Below, one piece after another: positions 53,768 to 62,314 of a stretch of DNA of 64,000 bases. The stretch's first letter is position 1. The number at the start of each line of letters is the position of its first letter. The notes below the pieces were generated by a model, which was given only the letters and a program-made list of their open reading frames with translations, did not search any database and had not been told where the DNA came from. The stretch covers positions 24,023-88,022 of the forward strand of contig VGXM01000010.1 of assembly GCA_016873295.1 (NCBI GenBank), written 5' to 3'. A program made the translations under genes and the position numbers. This DNA is from Phycisphaerae bacterium (GTDB lineage: Bacteria > Planctomycetota > Phycisphaerae > Phycisphaerales > UBA1924).

Positions 53768-55204
53768 TCAGTACGCCTTCTTGATGCTCGCGCCCGGGTA
53801 GAAGACCTCGAGCATGCGCCGGTAGTTCATGCCCTTGTCGGCCATGCCCTTGGCGCACCACTGGCACATCCCCACGCCGTGACCGAACCCGCGCCCGCCG
53901 ATCTGCACCCGGTCGGCCCACACGTCGACCGTCACGTCGCCGCTCGCCACGCGCGTGGCCCTCGTGATCTCGGGCGTCCCATCCGTCGCGATGTTGCACG
54001 CCATCCGCAGGTCCTCGGCCGACAGTTCGTACGTCCGCCCGCCGTCGTCCGTCAGCCGGAACCGCCCGGGCCGCTCGGCGCCGTTGCGGCGCGCGACCTC
54101 GACGGAGCGCACGCGCCCGATCGACTTGACCGGGCTGCCGGCCTGCCTGCCCCAGGCCCGCAGGCGTCGGCTCAGCTCCTCGTCGCCTCGCGTCGTGGTC
54201 CAGCGGTAGAGCGCCGACGCCTGGCACCAGTGCTCGCGCGCCCTGCCCTGCAGGGCCGGGGCCGTGTTGAACTCGAAGCCCCTGGCCGAGGGCCACACGT
54301 CCGCCGCCGAACCCGGGCGACCCCCGCACGTGCTCGAGTAGTACGCCCGCAGCAACTGCTCCCGGGGCCCGGCCACCAGCACGATGCCCCGCGTATCGCG
54401 GGCCGCCTGCAGCGCCCGCGGGTTGCCCGTCGTCCCCCCGTAGACCTGGTCGCTCGTGTCCGACTCCACGTCGAAGGGCCTCGCCGCCGCCCGGGCCCGG
54501 TGCCGCTCGTGCAGCGCGTACGACCGGGCCGCCACCGCTTGCGTCCGGAACGTCTCGACGGGCCAGTCCTTGAACAGCTCGCGGCTCAGGACGCCCGGCA
54601 GATACGTCTCCACCTCCATCGCCGCGACGACGTTGAAGCGCTCGCCCCCCTCGCTCCAGGCGCCCAGCACCCGGAGCACCGCGTCGTGCGGCACGCCGTC
54701 CACCCGCAAGGACCCCACCCGCGCCGCCGCCGCCCCGCCCACGTTGGGCGTCGACGACAGCACCTCGAGGTCGACCCCGTACCCGAACTGCTGCCGCGCC
54801 CCGCCCGGCCCCACCGCCGCGAACCCGTCCCGCGTCGCCGAGAGCGTGATGGGCGCGGGCATCGTCACCGGCGCCCCGCCCCGCAGCGGGCGCAGCACCA
54901 CCGACCCGCCCGTCGTCAGCACCGACCCCAGCGTCACCGTCGATGCGTCCTTCCTGATCCGCACGCGGATGTCCGGCTCGCTCCGGAACGAGGGCACCGG
55001 CGAGACCGTGTCGTTGTACCCCAGGGCCCCCACGCGCGTGGGAAGGTCCTCGATCGTGCGGCAACTGCCGATGGGCAGCACCGCCGCCAGGAACGCCGCC
55101 AGGCACGCCGCCCCGCCCACCAGGCGCCGGTGCCGGCGCACGAGCACGAACGCCGACGGCACGCGCCGCCCTCCGCCCCGACCCTTTCGCCTCGTTCTCG
55201 CCAC
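53768..55204 (-). CDS. SpoIID/LytB-domain protein
   Basis: A 478-aa protein. An N-terminal signal or anchor (VGGAACLAAFLAAVLPIGSC, a possible lipobox) precedes a long domain with YLPGVLSRELF, FRTQAVAARSYAL, AYYSSTCGGRPGSAADVWP and GRGFGHGVGMCQWCAKG. These are the SpoIID/LytB glycan-strand-cleaving motifs, with the conserved His and Cys. Outside sporulating bacteria such proteins trim peptidoglycan during division or envelope remodelling. The GTG at 55204 follows GAGGGG; a longer ATG start at 55258 is possible. Confidence 0.9.
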   Translation of the reverse strand: MARTRRKGRGGGRRVPSAFVLVRRHRRLVGGAACLAAFLAAVLPIGSCRTIEDLPTRVGALGYNDTVSPVPSFRSEPDIRVRIRKDASTVTLGSVLTTGGSVVLRPLRGGAPVTMPAPITLSATRDGFAAVGPGGARQQFGYGVDLEVLSSTPNVGGAAAARVGSLRVDGVPHDAVLRVLGAWSEGGERFNVVAAMEVETYLPGVLSRELFKDWPVETFRTQAVAARSYALHERHRARAAARPFDVESDTSDQVYGGTTGNPRALQAARDTRGIVLVAGPREQLLRAYYSSTCGGRPGSAADVWPSARGFEFNTAPALQGRAREHWCQASALYRWTTTRGDEELSRRLRAWGRQAGSPVKSIGRVRSVEVARRNGAERPGRFRLTDDGGRTYELSAEDLRMACNIATDGTPEITRATRVASGDVTVDVWADRVQIGGRGFGHGVGMCQWCAKGMADKGMNYRRMLEVFYPGASIKKAY

Positions 55205-55284
55205 CGCGCCGCCCCCCTCGTGGGTTGCCCCGACCGCTCGCCGGTACCATACGCCCAAACGACCCCCACGCCGCTCAGATCACC

Positions 55285-55737
55285 ATGGCACACACCCATC
55301 CACGCAACGCCACCCCATCGGCAACCCTCGCGCTCTCGCTGGCACTCATCGGCTGCGGGGGTCGCTTGCCTCCACCCACCGTCGAGCCCCGCCCCTACGC
55401 CGGGCCCGACGTCGCACTCGACGCCGCCCACGACGAGCACGTCCTGGTCTTCGAGGCCCCGACGCCCGGCTACCTCCTCTTCATCGACCGCGCCGACCGC
55501 ACCCGCGACCCCTCGCCCGCCACGCCCCTGGGCGTGGGCGTCCGCACCGTCTACGTCACCGTCCAGGAGCCCGACCCCGCCCACGCCTACGCCCAGTTGG
55601 TCGTGAATCAGCGCCTGGCCCTGGGCATCCCCCCCGCCGACCCCATCAAGGTCTTCGTGCGACAGGTCCCCTTCGGCGCGCGCAAGACCTCGGCCATGTC
55701 CTACCGCCTCGCCGCCAAGTCCGCCGGGGTTCCGTGA
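55285..55737 (+). CDS. predicted lipoprotein before dprA
   Basis: A 150-aa protein. Signal ATLALSLALIGCGGRLPPP with the lipobox IGC. The mature part has DEHVLVFEAPTPGYLLFIDR and VRQVPFGARKTSAMSYRLA. No family is recognised. Its stop overlaps the dprA start by four bases (GTGA), so the two are coupled. Confidence 0.75.
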   Translation: MAHTHPRNATPSATLALSLALIGCGGRLPPPTVEPRPYAGPDVALDAAHDEHVLVFEAPTPGYLLFIDRADRTRDPSPATPLGVGVRTVYVTVQEPDPAHAYAQLVVNQRLALGIPPADPIKVFVRQVPFGARKTSAMSYRLAAKSAGVP

Positions 55738-56918
55738 CCGCCCCCGAAGACCAGGCTTTCGACCTCCTCCGCCTCACCCTCGTCCCCGACTTGGGCCCGG
55801 TCCTCATCCGCCGACTCCTCGACCGCTTCGCCTCCGCCCCCGCCGTCTTCGCCTCCCCTCTCCCGATGCTCGAGTCGGTCGAGGGCGTCGGCCCCAGGCG
55901 CGCCCGTGCCATCCTGGAGCACAGCGACCGGGGCGACCAGGCCCGCAAGGAACTCGAACGGGCCCAGGAACTGGACGTCTCGCTCCTGGCCCTCGGGGCC
56001 CCGGGCTACCCACCCCTCCTGGCCCAGACCCCCGACGCGCCACCCATCCTCTACGTGCGGGGCACCCTCGCCCCCGACGACGCCGACCGCTTTAGCCTCG
56101 CCATCGTCGGGTCGCGCGAGTGTTCGGCCTACGGGGTCGAGCAGTCCGAACGGTTCGCGGGCGTGCTGGCCCGATCCGGGATCACGATCGTCTCGGGCGG
56201 GGCCCGGGGCATCGACGCCGCCGCCCACCGCGGCGCCCTCCGCTCCCAGGGGCGCACCATCGTCGTGCAGGGGTGCGGGCTGGCCCACCTCTACCCGCCG
56301 GAGCACGAGTCCCTCTACGCCGAGATCGTCGAGCCCGGTCGCGGCGCCATCGTCTCCGAACTGCCCCTCGACACCGCCCCCGCCGCCAAGAACTTCCCCA
56401 GGCGCAACCGCATCATCTCCGGGCTCTCTCTGGGCGTGCTGCTCGTCGAGGCCGGCGAACGCTCCGGGGCCCTCATCACCGCCCGCATCGCCGCCGAGGA
56501 GCACGGCCGCGAGGTCATGGTGCTCCCCGGGCGGGTCGATTCGCCCACCGCCCGCGGCACGCTCGCCCTGCTCAAGGAGGGCGGGGGGCTGCTCGTCACC
56601 GACCCCGCCGACGTGATCGCCATCCTCGAGTCGCCCGCCCGCCACCTCCACGCCGGCACCTTCGGGCACCGATACCCCGGCGCGCCGGAGCCGACGCTGT
56701 TCGGTGCCGAGGGCTCGGATCGCCCCGCCGAGCTCCCGCTCACGCCGACGCAGCGCGCGATCCTCGGGGCGCTCGGCGTCCCGCTCTCGCCCGATCGCCT
56801 CGTTGAGATCACGGGCCTCTCGCCGGCGCAAGTCCGGGCGGAGCTGACAGTTCTGGAGCTCCAGCGCCGCGTCCGCCGGGCCAGCGGCATGATCGAGGCG
56901 ACCCGCGACAGGCAGTAG
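55734..56918 (+). CDS. dprA: DNA processing protein DprA
   Basis: A 394-aa single-stranded-DNA-binding protein that loads RecA in natural transformation. An N-terminal HhH-like part (SVEGVGPRRARAIL) leads to the Rossmann core: AIVGSRECSAYGVEQSERFA, IVSGGARGIDAAAH, VVQGCGLAHLYPPEH, ISELP-type VSELPLDT, FPRRNRIISGLS and VVEAGERSGALITAR-like LLVEAGERSGALITA. A C-terminal winged helix (LTPTQRAILGALG) follows. It suggests natural competence or, in other bacteria, recombination. GTG start. Confidence 0.95.
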   Translation: MTAPEDQAFDLLRLTLVPDLGPVLIRRLLDRFASAPAVFASPLPMLESVEGVGPRRARAILEHSDRGDQARKELERAQELDVSLLALGAPGYPPLLAQTPDAPPILYVRGTLAPDDADRFSLAIVGSRECSAYGVEQSERFAGVLARSGITIVSGGARGIDAAAHRGALRSQGRTIVVQGCGLAHLYPPEHESLYAEIVEPGRGAIVSELPLDTAPAAKNFPRRNRIISGLSLGVLLVEAGERSGALITARIAAEEHGREVMVLPGRVDSPTARGTLALLKEGGGLLVTDPADVIAILESPARHLHAGTFGHRYPGAPEPTLFGAEGSDRPAELPLTPTQRAILGALGVPLSPDRLVEITGLSPAQVRAELTVLELQRRVRRASGMIEATRDRQ

Positions 56919-56930
56919 GCGAGGCCGCCG

Positions 56931-56952
56931 CACCCCCCAGATCAGGGGGGTG
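56931..56952 (+). terminator. hairpin terminator after dprA
   Basis: CACCCCCC pairs with GGGGGGTG around a six-base loop, 12 bp after the dprA stop. A later A-rich region follows rather than a T-run. Confidence 0.55.
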
Positions 56953-56984
56953 CCGGAAAACCCATACAAAACTTGAAAAAGGTC

Positions 56985-57013
56985 TTGACGCTTGGGCTTT
57001 GAAAGGCTATCTT
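56985..57013 (+). promoter_or_regulatory. promoter TTGACG-17-TATCTT upstream of lexA
   Basis: TTGACG (56985-56990), a 17-bp spacer and TATCTT (57008-57013), the best two-part promoter in the window. It lies in an unusually A-rich stretch and precedes the small upstream ORF and lexA. Confidence 0.6.
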
Positions 57014-57018
57014 GACCC

Positions 57019-57042
57019 GAACAGATCGCCCGAAATCTGCTC
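57019..57042 (+). promoter_or_regulatory. candidate operator GAACAGAT-N8-ATCTGCTC
   Basis: An inverted repeat with 8-base arms (one mismatch) just downstream of the -10, where a repressor would block initiation. LexA autoregulation makes LexA the likely binder, but the sequence does not match the E. coli or Bacillus SOS box, so this is inference. Confidence 0.4.
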
Positions 57043-57194
57043 GGCTCGGCCGCGTCGGTTCGATCGAGAGATGGAGGGGCGAGGAGGGCCGCACCGACCG
57101 TCGGTGCTGCCCGGGGCGCGGCGGAGGCTGCGTTCGCTCTCGGAGTCTCGCGCCCGTCGGTTGAGCCGACGGCGCGAATCGACAGGAGCGCGCC

Positions 57195-57851
57195 ATGGCC
57201 TACGTCGAACCCGCCCTGATCCGGCTCGGTCCCGGCGGCGAGTATGTCACCGAAGTGCGCACGAATCCAGGTTCGTCCCGCGGGCTGGTCCTGTGCCGCG
57301 GAGGTTCGCCGTGGCCCTTCGGGCGATCGCTCCGCAAGCGCGCCGGGTTGCCCGGGGCTCAGGCGGACGAGCGGGGCGACCTGCTGCGGCGCCTGGGGCT
57401 CGTGGAGGGGGCGTTGGCGTGGCTGGGGCGCCAGGCCGGGGCGGTGCGGGAGCAGCGGGGCCGGACCGATCGGGCCATGCTGGCCCTGGCCGGCGCGGGA
57501 GGCCCGGGTCGTCGGGCCCCGCTCGGGGTGCCCGGGCGCGGGCCGGGGGAGCACGTTCTGGCCTGGGCGTTGAGCGCCCGGGCCTGTCGGACGGACGGAT
57601 CGATTGCACAAGTCAGGGAGCCAAGCCATGAATCTGACGCCCAAACAACTCCGCATCCTGCAACTGATCCGCGACTGGCGGGTCCGTCGCGGGTACTCGC
57701 CGACCATGCAGGAGCTCGCCGACGAGATCGGCGTGTCCAAGGTAACCGTGTTCGAGCACGTCGAGGCGCTCATCAAGAAGGGCGCCCTGGTGCGGGAGCC
57801 GAACAAGGCTCGCTCTTTGTCGATCGCCGAGGGGATCGCGGTCCCGGATGA
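57195..57851 (+). CDS. hypothetical ORF upstream of and overlapping lexA
   Basis: An ATG with AGGAG six nt upstream opens a 218-codon frame. The first 140 codons show GC-rich third positions (LLRRLGLVEGALAWLG, ALAGAGGPGRRAP), as in real genes; the last 75 codons lie within lexA in another frame and look non-coding. The true gene may end near lexA in a frame or be a short leader peptide. Function unknown. Confidence 0.35.
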   Translation: MAYVEPALIRLGPGGEYVTEVRTNPGSSRGLVLCRGGSPWPFGRSLRKRAGLPGAQADERGDLLRRLGLVEGALAWLGRQAGAVREQRGRTDRAMLALAGAGGPGRRAPLGVPGRGPGEHVLAWALSARACRTDGSIAQVREPSHESDAQTTPHPATDPRLAGPSRVLADHAGARRRDRRVQGNRVRARRGAHQEGRPGAGAEQGSLFVDRRGDRGPG

Positions 57852-58245
57852 GTCGCGGCCCCTGCGCTTCCCCCTGGTCGGCAAGATCGCCGCGGGCAAC
57901 CCCATCGAGCGCGTCGCCGACATGGACGAGATCGACGTGGGCGAGTTCATCGGGGCCCGCATGGGGCGCGAATCCACCTTCGCCCTCAAGGTCGAGGGCG
58001 ACTCCATGCGCGACGAGGGCATCCTCGACGGCGACTTCGTCCTCATCGAGCGCACCCAGGTCGCCAGCAACGGCGACAAGGTCGTCGCCCTCCTGCCCGA
58101 CGGCTCCACCACCCTCAAGACCTTCTACAAGGAAGACGACCACATCCGCCTGCAGCCGGCCAACCCCAACTTCGAGCCCATCCGCGTCAAGTACTGCCAG
58201 GTCCAGGGCATCGTCAAGGGCGTGGTCCGCAAGTACGGTCGCTGA
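57628..58245 (+). CDS. lexA: LexA repressor
   Basis: A 205-aa SOS repressor. The N-terminal winged helix contains LTPKQLRILQLIRDWR and PTMQELADEIGVSKVTVFEH. The C-terminal S24 protease has the self-cleavage Ala-Gly in GKIAAGNPIE, the nucleophile Ser in VEGDSMRDEGILDGD and the base Lys in STTLKTFYKE. All catalytic parts are present, so it should cleave itself when RecA is active. AGGGAG precedes the ATG at 57628. The 91-bp palindromic array begins 125 bp after its stop. Confidence 0.96.
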   Translation: MNLTPKQLRILQLIRDWRVRRGYSPTMQELADEIGVSKVTVFEHVEALIKKGALVREPNKARSLSIAEGIAVPDESRPLRFPLVGKIAAGNPIERVADMDEIDVGEFIGARMGRESTFALKVEGDSMRDEGILDGDFVLIERTQVASNGDKVVALLPDGSTTLKTFYKEDDHIRLQPANPNFEPIRVKYCQVQGIVKGVVRKYGR

Positions 58246-58369
58246 AGCCCGCTTGGCTCTGTTGAGCCCCCGACAGCCCGCACGCCGAGACGGAGCCAGT
58301 CCGTGGGCGAAGGCTCGGGTCTTCCGGTTCCGCCAGCCCGGGTGGGACAGGCGTGCCGCCTGTCGTTGA

Positions 58370-58931
58370 CCACCGTGCCACGACTGTTCGGCTCGGCGAA
58401 CAGTCGTGCTCTCTCCGTCGGACACGACTGTGCCCCGTCGGACACGACTGTGCCCCGAGCGGCACAGTCGTGGCACGCGACCACCGTGCCACGACTGTTC
58501 GGCTCGGCGAACAGTCGTGCTCTCCCCGTCGGACACGACTGTGCCCCGAGCGGCACAGTCGTGGCACGCGGCCACCGTGCCACGACTGTTCGGCTCGGCG
58601 AACAGTCGTGCTCTCCCCGCCGGACACGACTGTGCCCCGAGCGGCACAGTCGTGGCACGCGACCACCGTGCCACGACTGTTCGGCTCGGCGAACAGTCGT
58701 GCTCTCCCCGTCGGACACGACTGTGCCCCGAGCGGCACAGTCGTGGCACGCGGCCACCGTGCCACGACTGTTCGGCTCGGCGAACAGTCGTGCTCTCCCC
58801 GCCGGACACGACTGTGCCCCGAGCGGCACAGTCGTGGCACGCGACCACCGTGCCACGACTGTTCGGCTCGGCGAACAGTCGTGCTCTCTCCGTCGGGCAC
58901 GACTGTGCCCCGAGCGGCACAGTCGTGGCAC
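58370..58931. repeat. 91-bp palindromic tandem array (six units)
   Basis: Six units start at 58370, 58481, 58572, 58663, 58754 and 58845 with a 91-bp period; the first carries an extra 20 bp (CGGACACGACTGTGCCCCGT duplicated). Each unit holds two hairpins, CACGACTGTTCG-loop-CGAACAGTCGTG and CACGACTGTGCC-loop-GGCACAGTCGTG. The nonamer CACGACTGT or its complement occurs about 25 times. Units alternate at two sites (GT/GC in the spacer, final A/G), so the true repeat may be a 182-bp dimer. Not CRISPR: no unique spacers. Confidence 0.9.
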
Positions 58932-59186
58932 TCGGCGATGATCGACATGCACGGGAGGTGTAAGGAGCGGGGCCCACCCCCCCAACCCCAGCCCCCGGGG
59001 CGGGGGAGTCAGGACCCGCCCCCCGGCCGCCGCCATGGGGCGGGGGAGTGGGGACGACCGATATCCGGTTGCGGGTCGAATACAGTTGCAACCGGGGGTC
59101 GGGGGCGGCGGTAGACAGGGGTGAGGCGGGCGACATCGCCTCACCGGGACCGCTGGACCCCGGCCTTGCCACCTGGAGACAGGCCG
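58932..59186. other. gene-free gap before gspG
   Basis: 255 GC-rich bp. It contains GGGGCGGGGGAGT twice (about 59 bp apart) and a hairpin, CCGGTTGC at 59065 with GCAACCGG at 59088-59095. GspG has GGAG about 9 nt before its ATG. No promoter hexamer pair is clear. Confidence 0.4.
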
Positions 59187-59594
59187 ATGCGCCAGCGCCA
59201 CATCCTCACCGCCTCCGCACGGGGCTTCTCGCTGCTCGAACTGACGATGGTGATCCTGCTGATCGGGATCCTGACGGCGGCGGCGGCGCTGTCGCTGGGG
59301 GGGTTCGTGGGCCGCGGCAAGGTCCGCGTCACGCAGTCGAGCCTGACGACCATCAAGGGGGCGCTGGAGGGCTACAAGCTGCAGGAGAACGTCCTGCCGC
59401 CCGACCTGCGGACGCTGGTCACGGCCAAGTACCTCGACGACAAGGCCATCGTGGACGCCTGGAACCGTCCGTTCATTTACGTGGTGCCGGGGCGGAACAA
59501 CCGCCCGTTCGAGCTGCAGTCGCGTGGCGAGAACGAGAACGACCCGAGCGACGACCTGAGCGTCTGGGACATCAACCGCCCGGCCGGGTCCTGA
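59187..59594 (+). CDS. gspG: type II secretion major pseudopilin GspG
   Basis: A 135-aa protein with prepilin signal SARGFSLLELTMVILLIGIL (cleavage after Gly, then Phe-x-x-x-Glu), and the GspG end DAWNRPFIYVVPGRNNRPFEL, the calcium-loop region. It forms the pseudopilus shaft. First gene of a run of secretion genes, each overlapping or within 15 bp of the next. Confidence 0.92.
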   Translation: MRQRHILTASARGFSLLELTMVILLIGILTAAAALSLGGFVGRGKVRVTQSSLTTIKGALEGYKLQENVLPPDLRTLVTAKYLDDKAIVDAWNRPFIYVVPGRNNRPFELQSRGENENDPSDDLSVWDINRPAGS

Positions 59595-59608
59595 GCCGGG
59601 GGCCCGCC

Positions 59609-60184
59609 ATGCCCGAGTCGGCACGAATCAACACCGCCCGCCGGGGTCTCACGCTTCTGGAGATCGTGCTGGCGGTGACGCTGCTGGCGCTGATGGCGGG
59701 GGCCGCGAGCATGGCGGTGTCCTACGTGATCGCGGGGCAGGAGCGGCAGGGCTCGCGTCTGGCGGCGGCGGAGGTCGCCAACCGGCTCGTGCTGCAGTAC
59801 CTGGACGACGAGGACTCGCTGCCCTCCCAGGGGTCGATCGTGCGGTACGCGGCGGATTACTACCGCTGGGAGCTGGCCCAGGAGCCGCTGAAGCTCAAGG
59901 CCATGAAGGACCTGCCGACCCCCGCCGCGGGCACGCCCCTGCGGGCCAGCAACACCGACCGGCTCAGGCAGGTGACGGTCCGCGTGTGGCTGAGCGAGGA
60001 ATCGGGGGGCGGGCGCGAGTGGGGCGCGGGGGTGCCGGGGACGACCGTCACGCGGATGGTGGACCCGCTGGCCTTCCGCAACCCGGACTCGTTCGGGAAC
60101 ATGGTGAACACGGACGAGGGGATGCGGCGGCTGCTGGAACAGATGATGGGCGTGGCGCCGCCGCCGCCGCCACGGAGCCGCTGA
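59609..60184 (+). CDS. minor pseudopilin (GspI/GspH-like)
   Basis: A 191-aa protein with prepilin signal RRGLTLLEIVLAVTLLALM. The mature part has DYYRWELAQEPLKLKA. Position after gspG and size suggest GspH or GspI; I cannot separate them. Its stop overlaps the next gene by one base (TGATG). Confidence 0.8.
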   Translation: MPESARINTARRGLTLLEIVLAVTLLALMAGAASMAVSYVIAGQERQGSRLAAAEVANRLVLQYLDDEDSLPSQGSIVRYAADYYRWELAQEPLKLKAMKDLPTPAAGTPLRASNTDRLRQVTVRVWLSEESGGGREWGAGVPGTTVTRMVDPLAFRNPDSFGNMVNTDEGMRRLLEQMMGVAPPPPPRSR

Positions 60185-61416
60185 TGGAGGAACGCCGAAG
60201 CCCATTCGAGGTGGAGCGGGCGCCTGGGGGGGCGGGGGGCGCTTCCTCCACGCTGGCGCCTGGGGCTTGTCGGGCCCGTCGGGCGCGGGGGTTCACGCTG
60301 CTGGAGGTGGTGCTTGCGGCGATGGTGGGGCTGCTCATGGTGCTGGCGGCGTTCCTGGTGCTGTCGGGGATGGAGCGGACGAACCAGCGTCTGGCGGCGC
60401 GTGCGACGGAGCAGGCGCAGCTCGAGCGTGCCCATGTGGTGCTCTACCGCGCGCTCAACACGCTGGTCATGAGCGACCTGCCCACGCCCCCCGGGCGATG
60501 GCGCGAGCGTCAGCCCGGGCGCGCCGGCACCCCCGCTCCCCCCGCGCCGCCGCCGACCGAGCCGCCCACCGGCGAGCCGGGGGCCCGCTCCGTGGGCGGG
60601 TCGGCGGTGCAGCCCGAGCCGCCGCCGCGGTTCGTCCTGCGGAAGGACGCGTCGGCGGAGCGTCCGTCGGCCGCCTGGGGCGCCGGCAGCACGCCGCAAC
60701 ACCTGGAGCTGACGCTGTCGGCCCAGCCCATCGCCGGCGACGCCTCCGAGGACGAGTGGCGCGAGTTCCGCCTTCCCATGACCAACCACCAGGGGCTGGT
60801 GCTCGACGTGCACGCGCACCGCGGGCGATTCGAGTTGACGCCCGTGGAGGTCCGGCCCGTCGACGCCGCGGCGCGCACGGAGTACGAGCTGTGGTGGCGC
60901 CCGCTGCCGCCCCTGCCCGTGGGGCTGGACCAGCTCGATACGGCGCCCTTCGCCGAGGGGCCCGTGAAGGTCGCCGAGCACCTGCGGTGGGCGTGGTTCG
61001 AGGTGTTCGCGGGCCGGCGCAAGCAGGCGGACAAGTTCACGGCGACATGGGTGGTGGACCTGCCGGCGTACGTGCGCTTCGAGGCGATGACGGCGACGGG
61101 GCTGTACGTCGACTGGCTGTTCGAGGTGGGCTGGACGAGCGCGCCCGAGTACGCGTTGAGGTCGGCGACCCCCGACGAGCGGTCCCTGGCGGCGGGCGAG
61201 ACCCCGGGCCCCACCGAGACGGGCGGGCGCCCGGAGCGCACGTCGCGCCGAGAGACCGTCCGACCCGGCACGCCCCGGCGCGACGGGCCGGGGCGTCGGA
61301 CCCCGACCCAGCCCGACGCTCCGCGCGGCGAGCCGCCGCCCGCCGACCCGCCCCCGCCCAAGCCCGTCAAGCCGCGCCCGTTCATCCGAGACGTGCCCCC
61401 CGCCAAGCCCCGGTGA
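60184..61416 (+). CDS. minor pseudopilin GspJ-like, with Pro-rich insert and tail
   Basis: A 410-aa protein, about twice the GspJ length. Prepilin signal ARGFTLLEVVLAAMVGLLMV lies after a 37-residue lead. Two Pro-rich segments (about 105-145, APPAPPPTEPPT, and the last 60 residues, PPADPPPPKPVKPRPF) are unlike the family. The core (VDWLFEVGWTSAPEY, AAARTEYELWWRPLP) matches the usual GspJ body. The next gene starts GTGA-overlapped. Confidence 0.75.
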   Translation: MEERRSPFEVERAPGGAGGASSTLAPGACRARRARGFTLLEVVLAAMVGLLMVLAAFLVLSGMERTNQRLAARATEQAQLERAHVVLYRALNTLVMSDLPTPPGRWRERQPGRAGTPAPPAPPPTEPPTGEPGARSVGGSAVQPEPPPRFVLRKDASAERPSAAWGAGSTPQHLELTLSAQPIAGDASEDEWREFRLPMTNHQGLVLDVHAHRGRFELTPVEVRPVDAAARTEYELWWRPLPPLPVGLDQLDTAPFAEGPVKVAEHLRWAWFEVFAGRRKQADKFTATWVVDLPAYVRFEAMTATGLYVDWLFEVGWTSAPEYALRSATPDERSLAAGETPGPTETGGRPERTSRRETVRPGTPRRDGPGRRTPTQPDAPRGEPPPADPPPPKPVKPRPFIRDVPPAKPR

Positions 61417-62303
61417 CGATCGTGACCGCCCGCGACCCAACACCCTCTCCCCGCGCCTACGCGCTCGTGCTCGCGGTGGTCATCTCGGCGATGCTCGCCG
61501 CCGTCATCGCGATCGTCGTGTCGCGCCAGTCCGAGCGCACGTTCGCGCACGTGCGGGCCCTGGACCGCTACCGGGACCACCACCTCAAGAAGGGGCTGCA
61601 GGAGGTGCTGACGGCGTGGCTGCGCGGGGTCGCCAACCGCTCCCTCGCGGACCTGCTCGACGACGAGGGCAAGGCGATCGAGATCGACGCCGACGAGCGC
61701 ACCTTCTCGGTGTTCTTCTCCGACGGGCAGGGGACCGCGATCACCGTGCCGCCCGCGCACCTCGGCGCCAACGAGCAGGCGGCCCTGGGGCGGCTGCTCG
61801 ACGAACTCGACGGCATCGCGTCGGGCGTTCCGCTCACGCGCGAGTCGGGCCCGCTGGCCATCAGCCTGGGCTCGGCGCCGGAGGCGCTCATCGCCGCCGC
61901 GATCCGCGCTCTCTCGCCCGATACGGACCCGGACCCCTTCGTCTCGGCGATCGTGGGGGCGAGGGGCCGAGGGCTGACGCAGAGCGACGTGGAGCAGGCG
62001 GCGGGGCTGGCGAACATCCCGCCGGAGGCCAGGCCGCTGCTGGCGCGGTTCTTCACGATCCTGCCGCAACTGTGGCGCGTGGACGTGGAGGAGCGGCTGG
62101 CGCGGGGGAGCGAGCGCGGGCTGCTGCTGGCGCGGCACCGCGGGCTGATCGACCTGTCGCCGCGGACCTCGTCGGGGCGGGACCGGCTGGCGGCGGGTCT
62201 CGAGGGCGGCAGCCTGATCACCGAGTGGGCCCGCGAGGCGATCGAAACAGGCCCGGAAGGGGTCGGCGGAATACGCTTGGACCGGCGCCGGGATCGCCGG
62301 TAA
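61413..62303 (+). CDS. GspK-like pseudopilus component
   Basis: A 296-aa protein. A short lead then one hydrophobic helix (ALVLAVVISAMLAAVIAIV) ends in SRQSERTFAHVRALDRYRD. The rest contains the helical LTQSDVEQAAGLANIPPEA and VEERLARGSERGLLL, which resembles the GspK body that caps the pseudopilus tip, though the usual double glycine prepilin signal is not clear. GTG start. Confidence 0.65.
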   Translation: MTIVTARDPTPSPRAYALVLAVVISAMLAAVIAIVVSRQSERTFAHVRALDRYRDHHLKKGLQEVLTAWLRGVANRSLADLLDDEGKAIEIDADERTFSVFFSDGQGTAITVPPAHLGANEQAALGRLLDELDGIASGVPLTRESGPLAISLGSAPEALIAAAIRALSPDTDPDPFVSAIVGARGRGLTQSDVEQAAGLANIPPEARPLLARFFTILPQLWRVDVEERLARGSERGLLLARHRGLIDLSPRTSSGRDRLAAGLEGGSLITEWAREAIETGPEGVGGIRLDRRRDRR

Positions 62304-62314
62304 CGGAGACCACC

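Noticed and set aside
53768..55204. Sporulation gene
   Set aside because: A SpoIID domain alone does not indicate sporulation; it is common in non-sporulating envelope proteins.
58370..58931. CRISPR array
   Set aside because: Spacers are not unique; the whole 91-bp unit repeats, and no cas genes are present.
58125..59624. Long ORFs across the 91-bp array on both strands
   Set aside because: They translate the palindromic units repeatedly (VPRLCRSGH patterns) and have no ribosome-binding site or homology.
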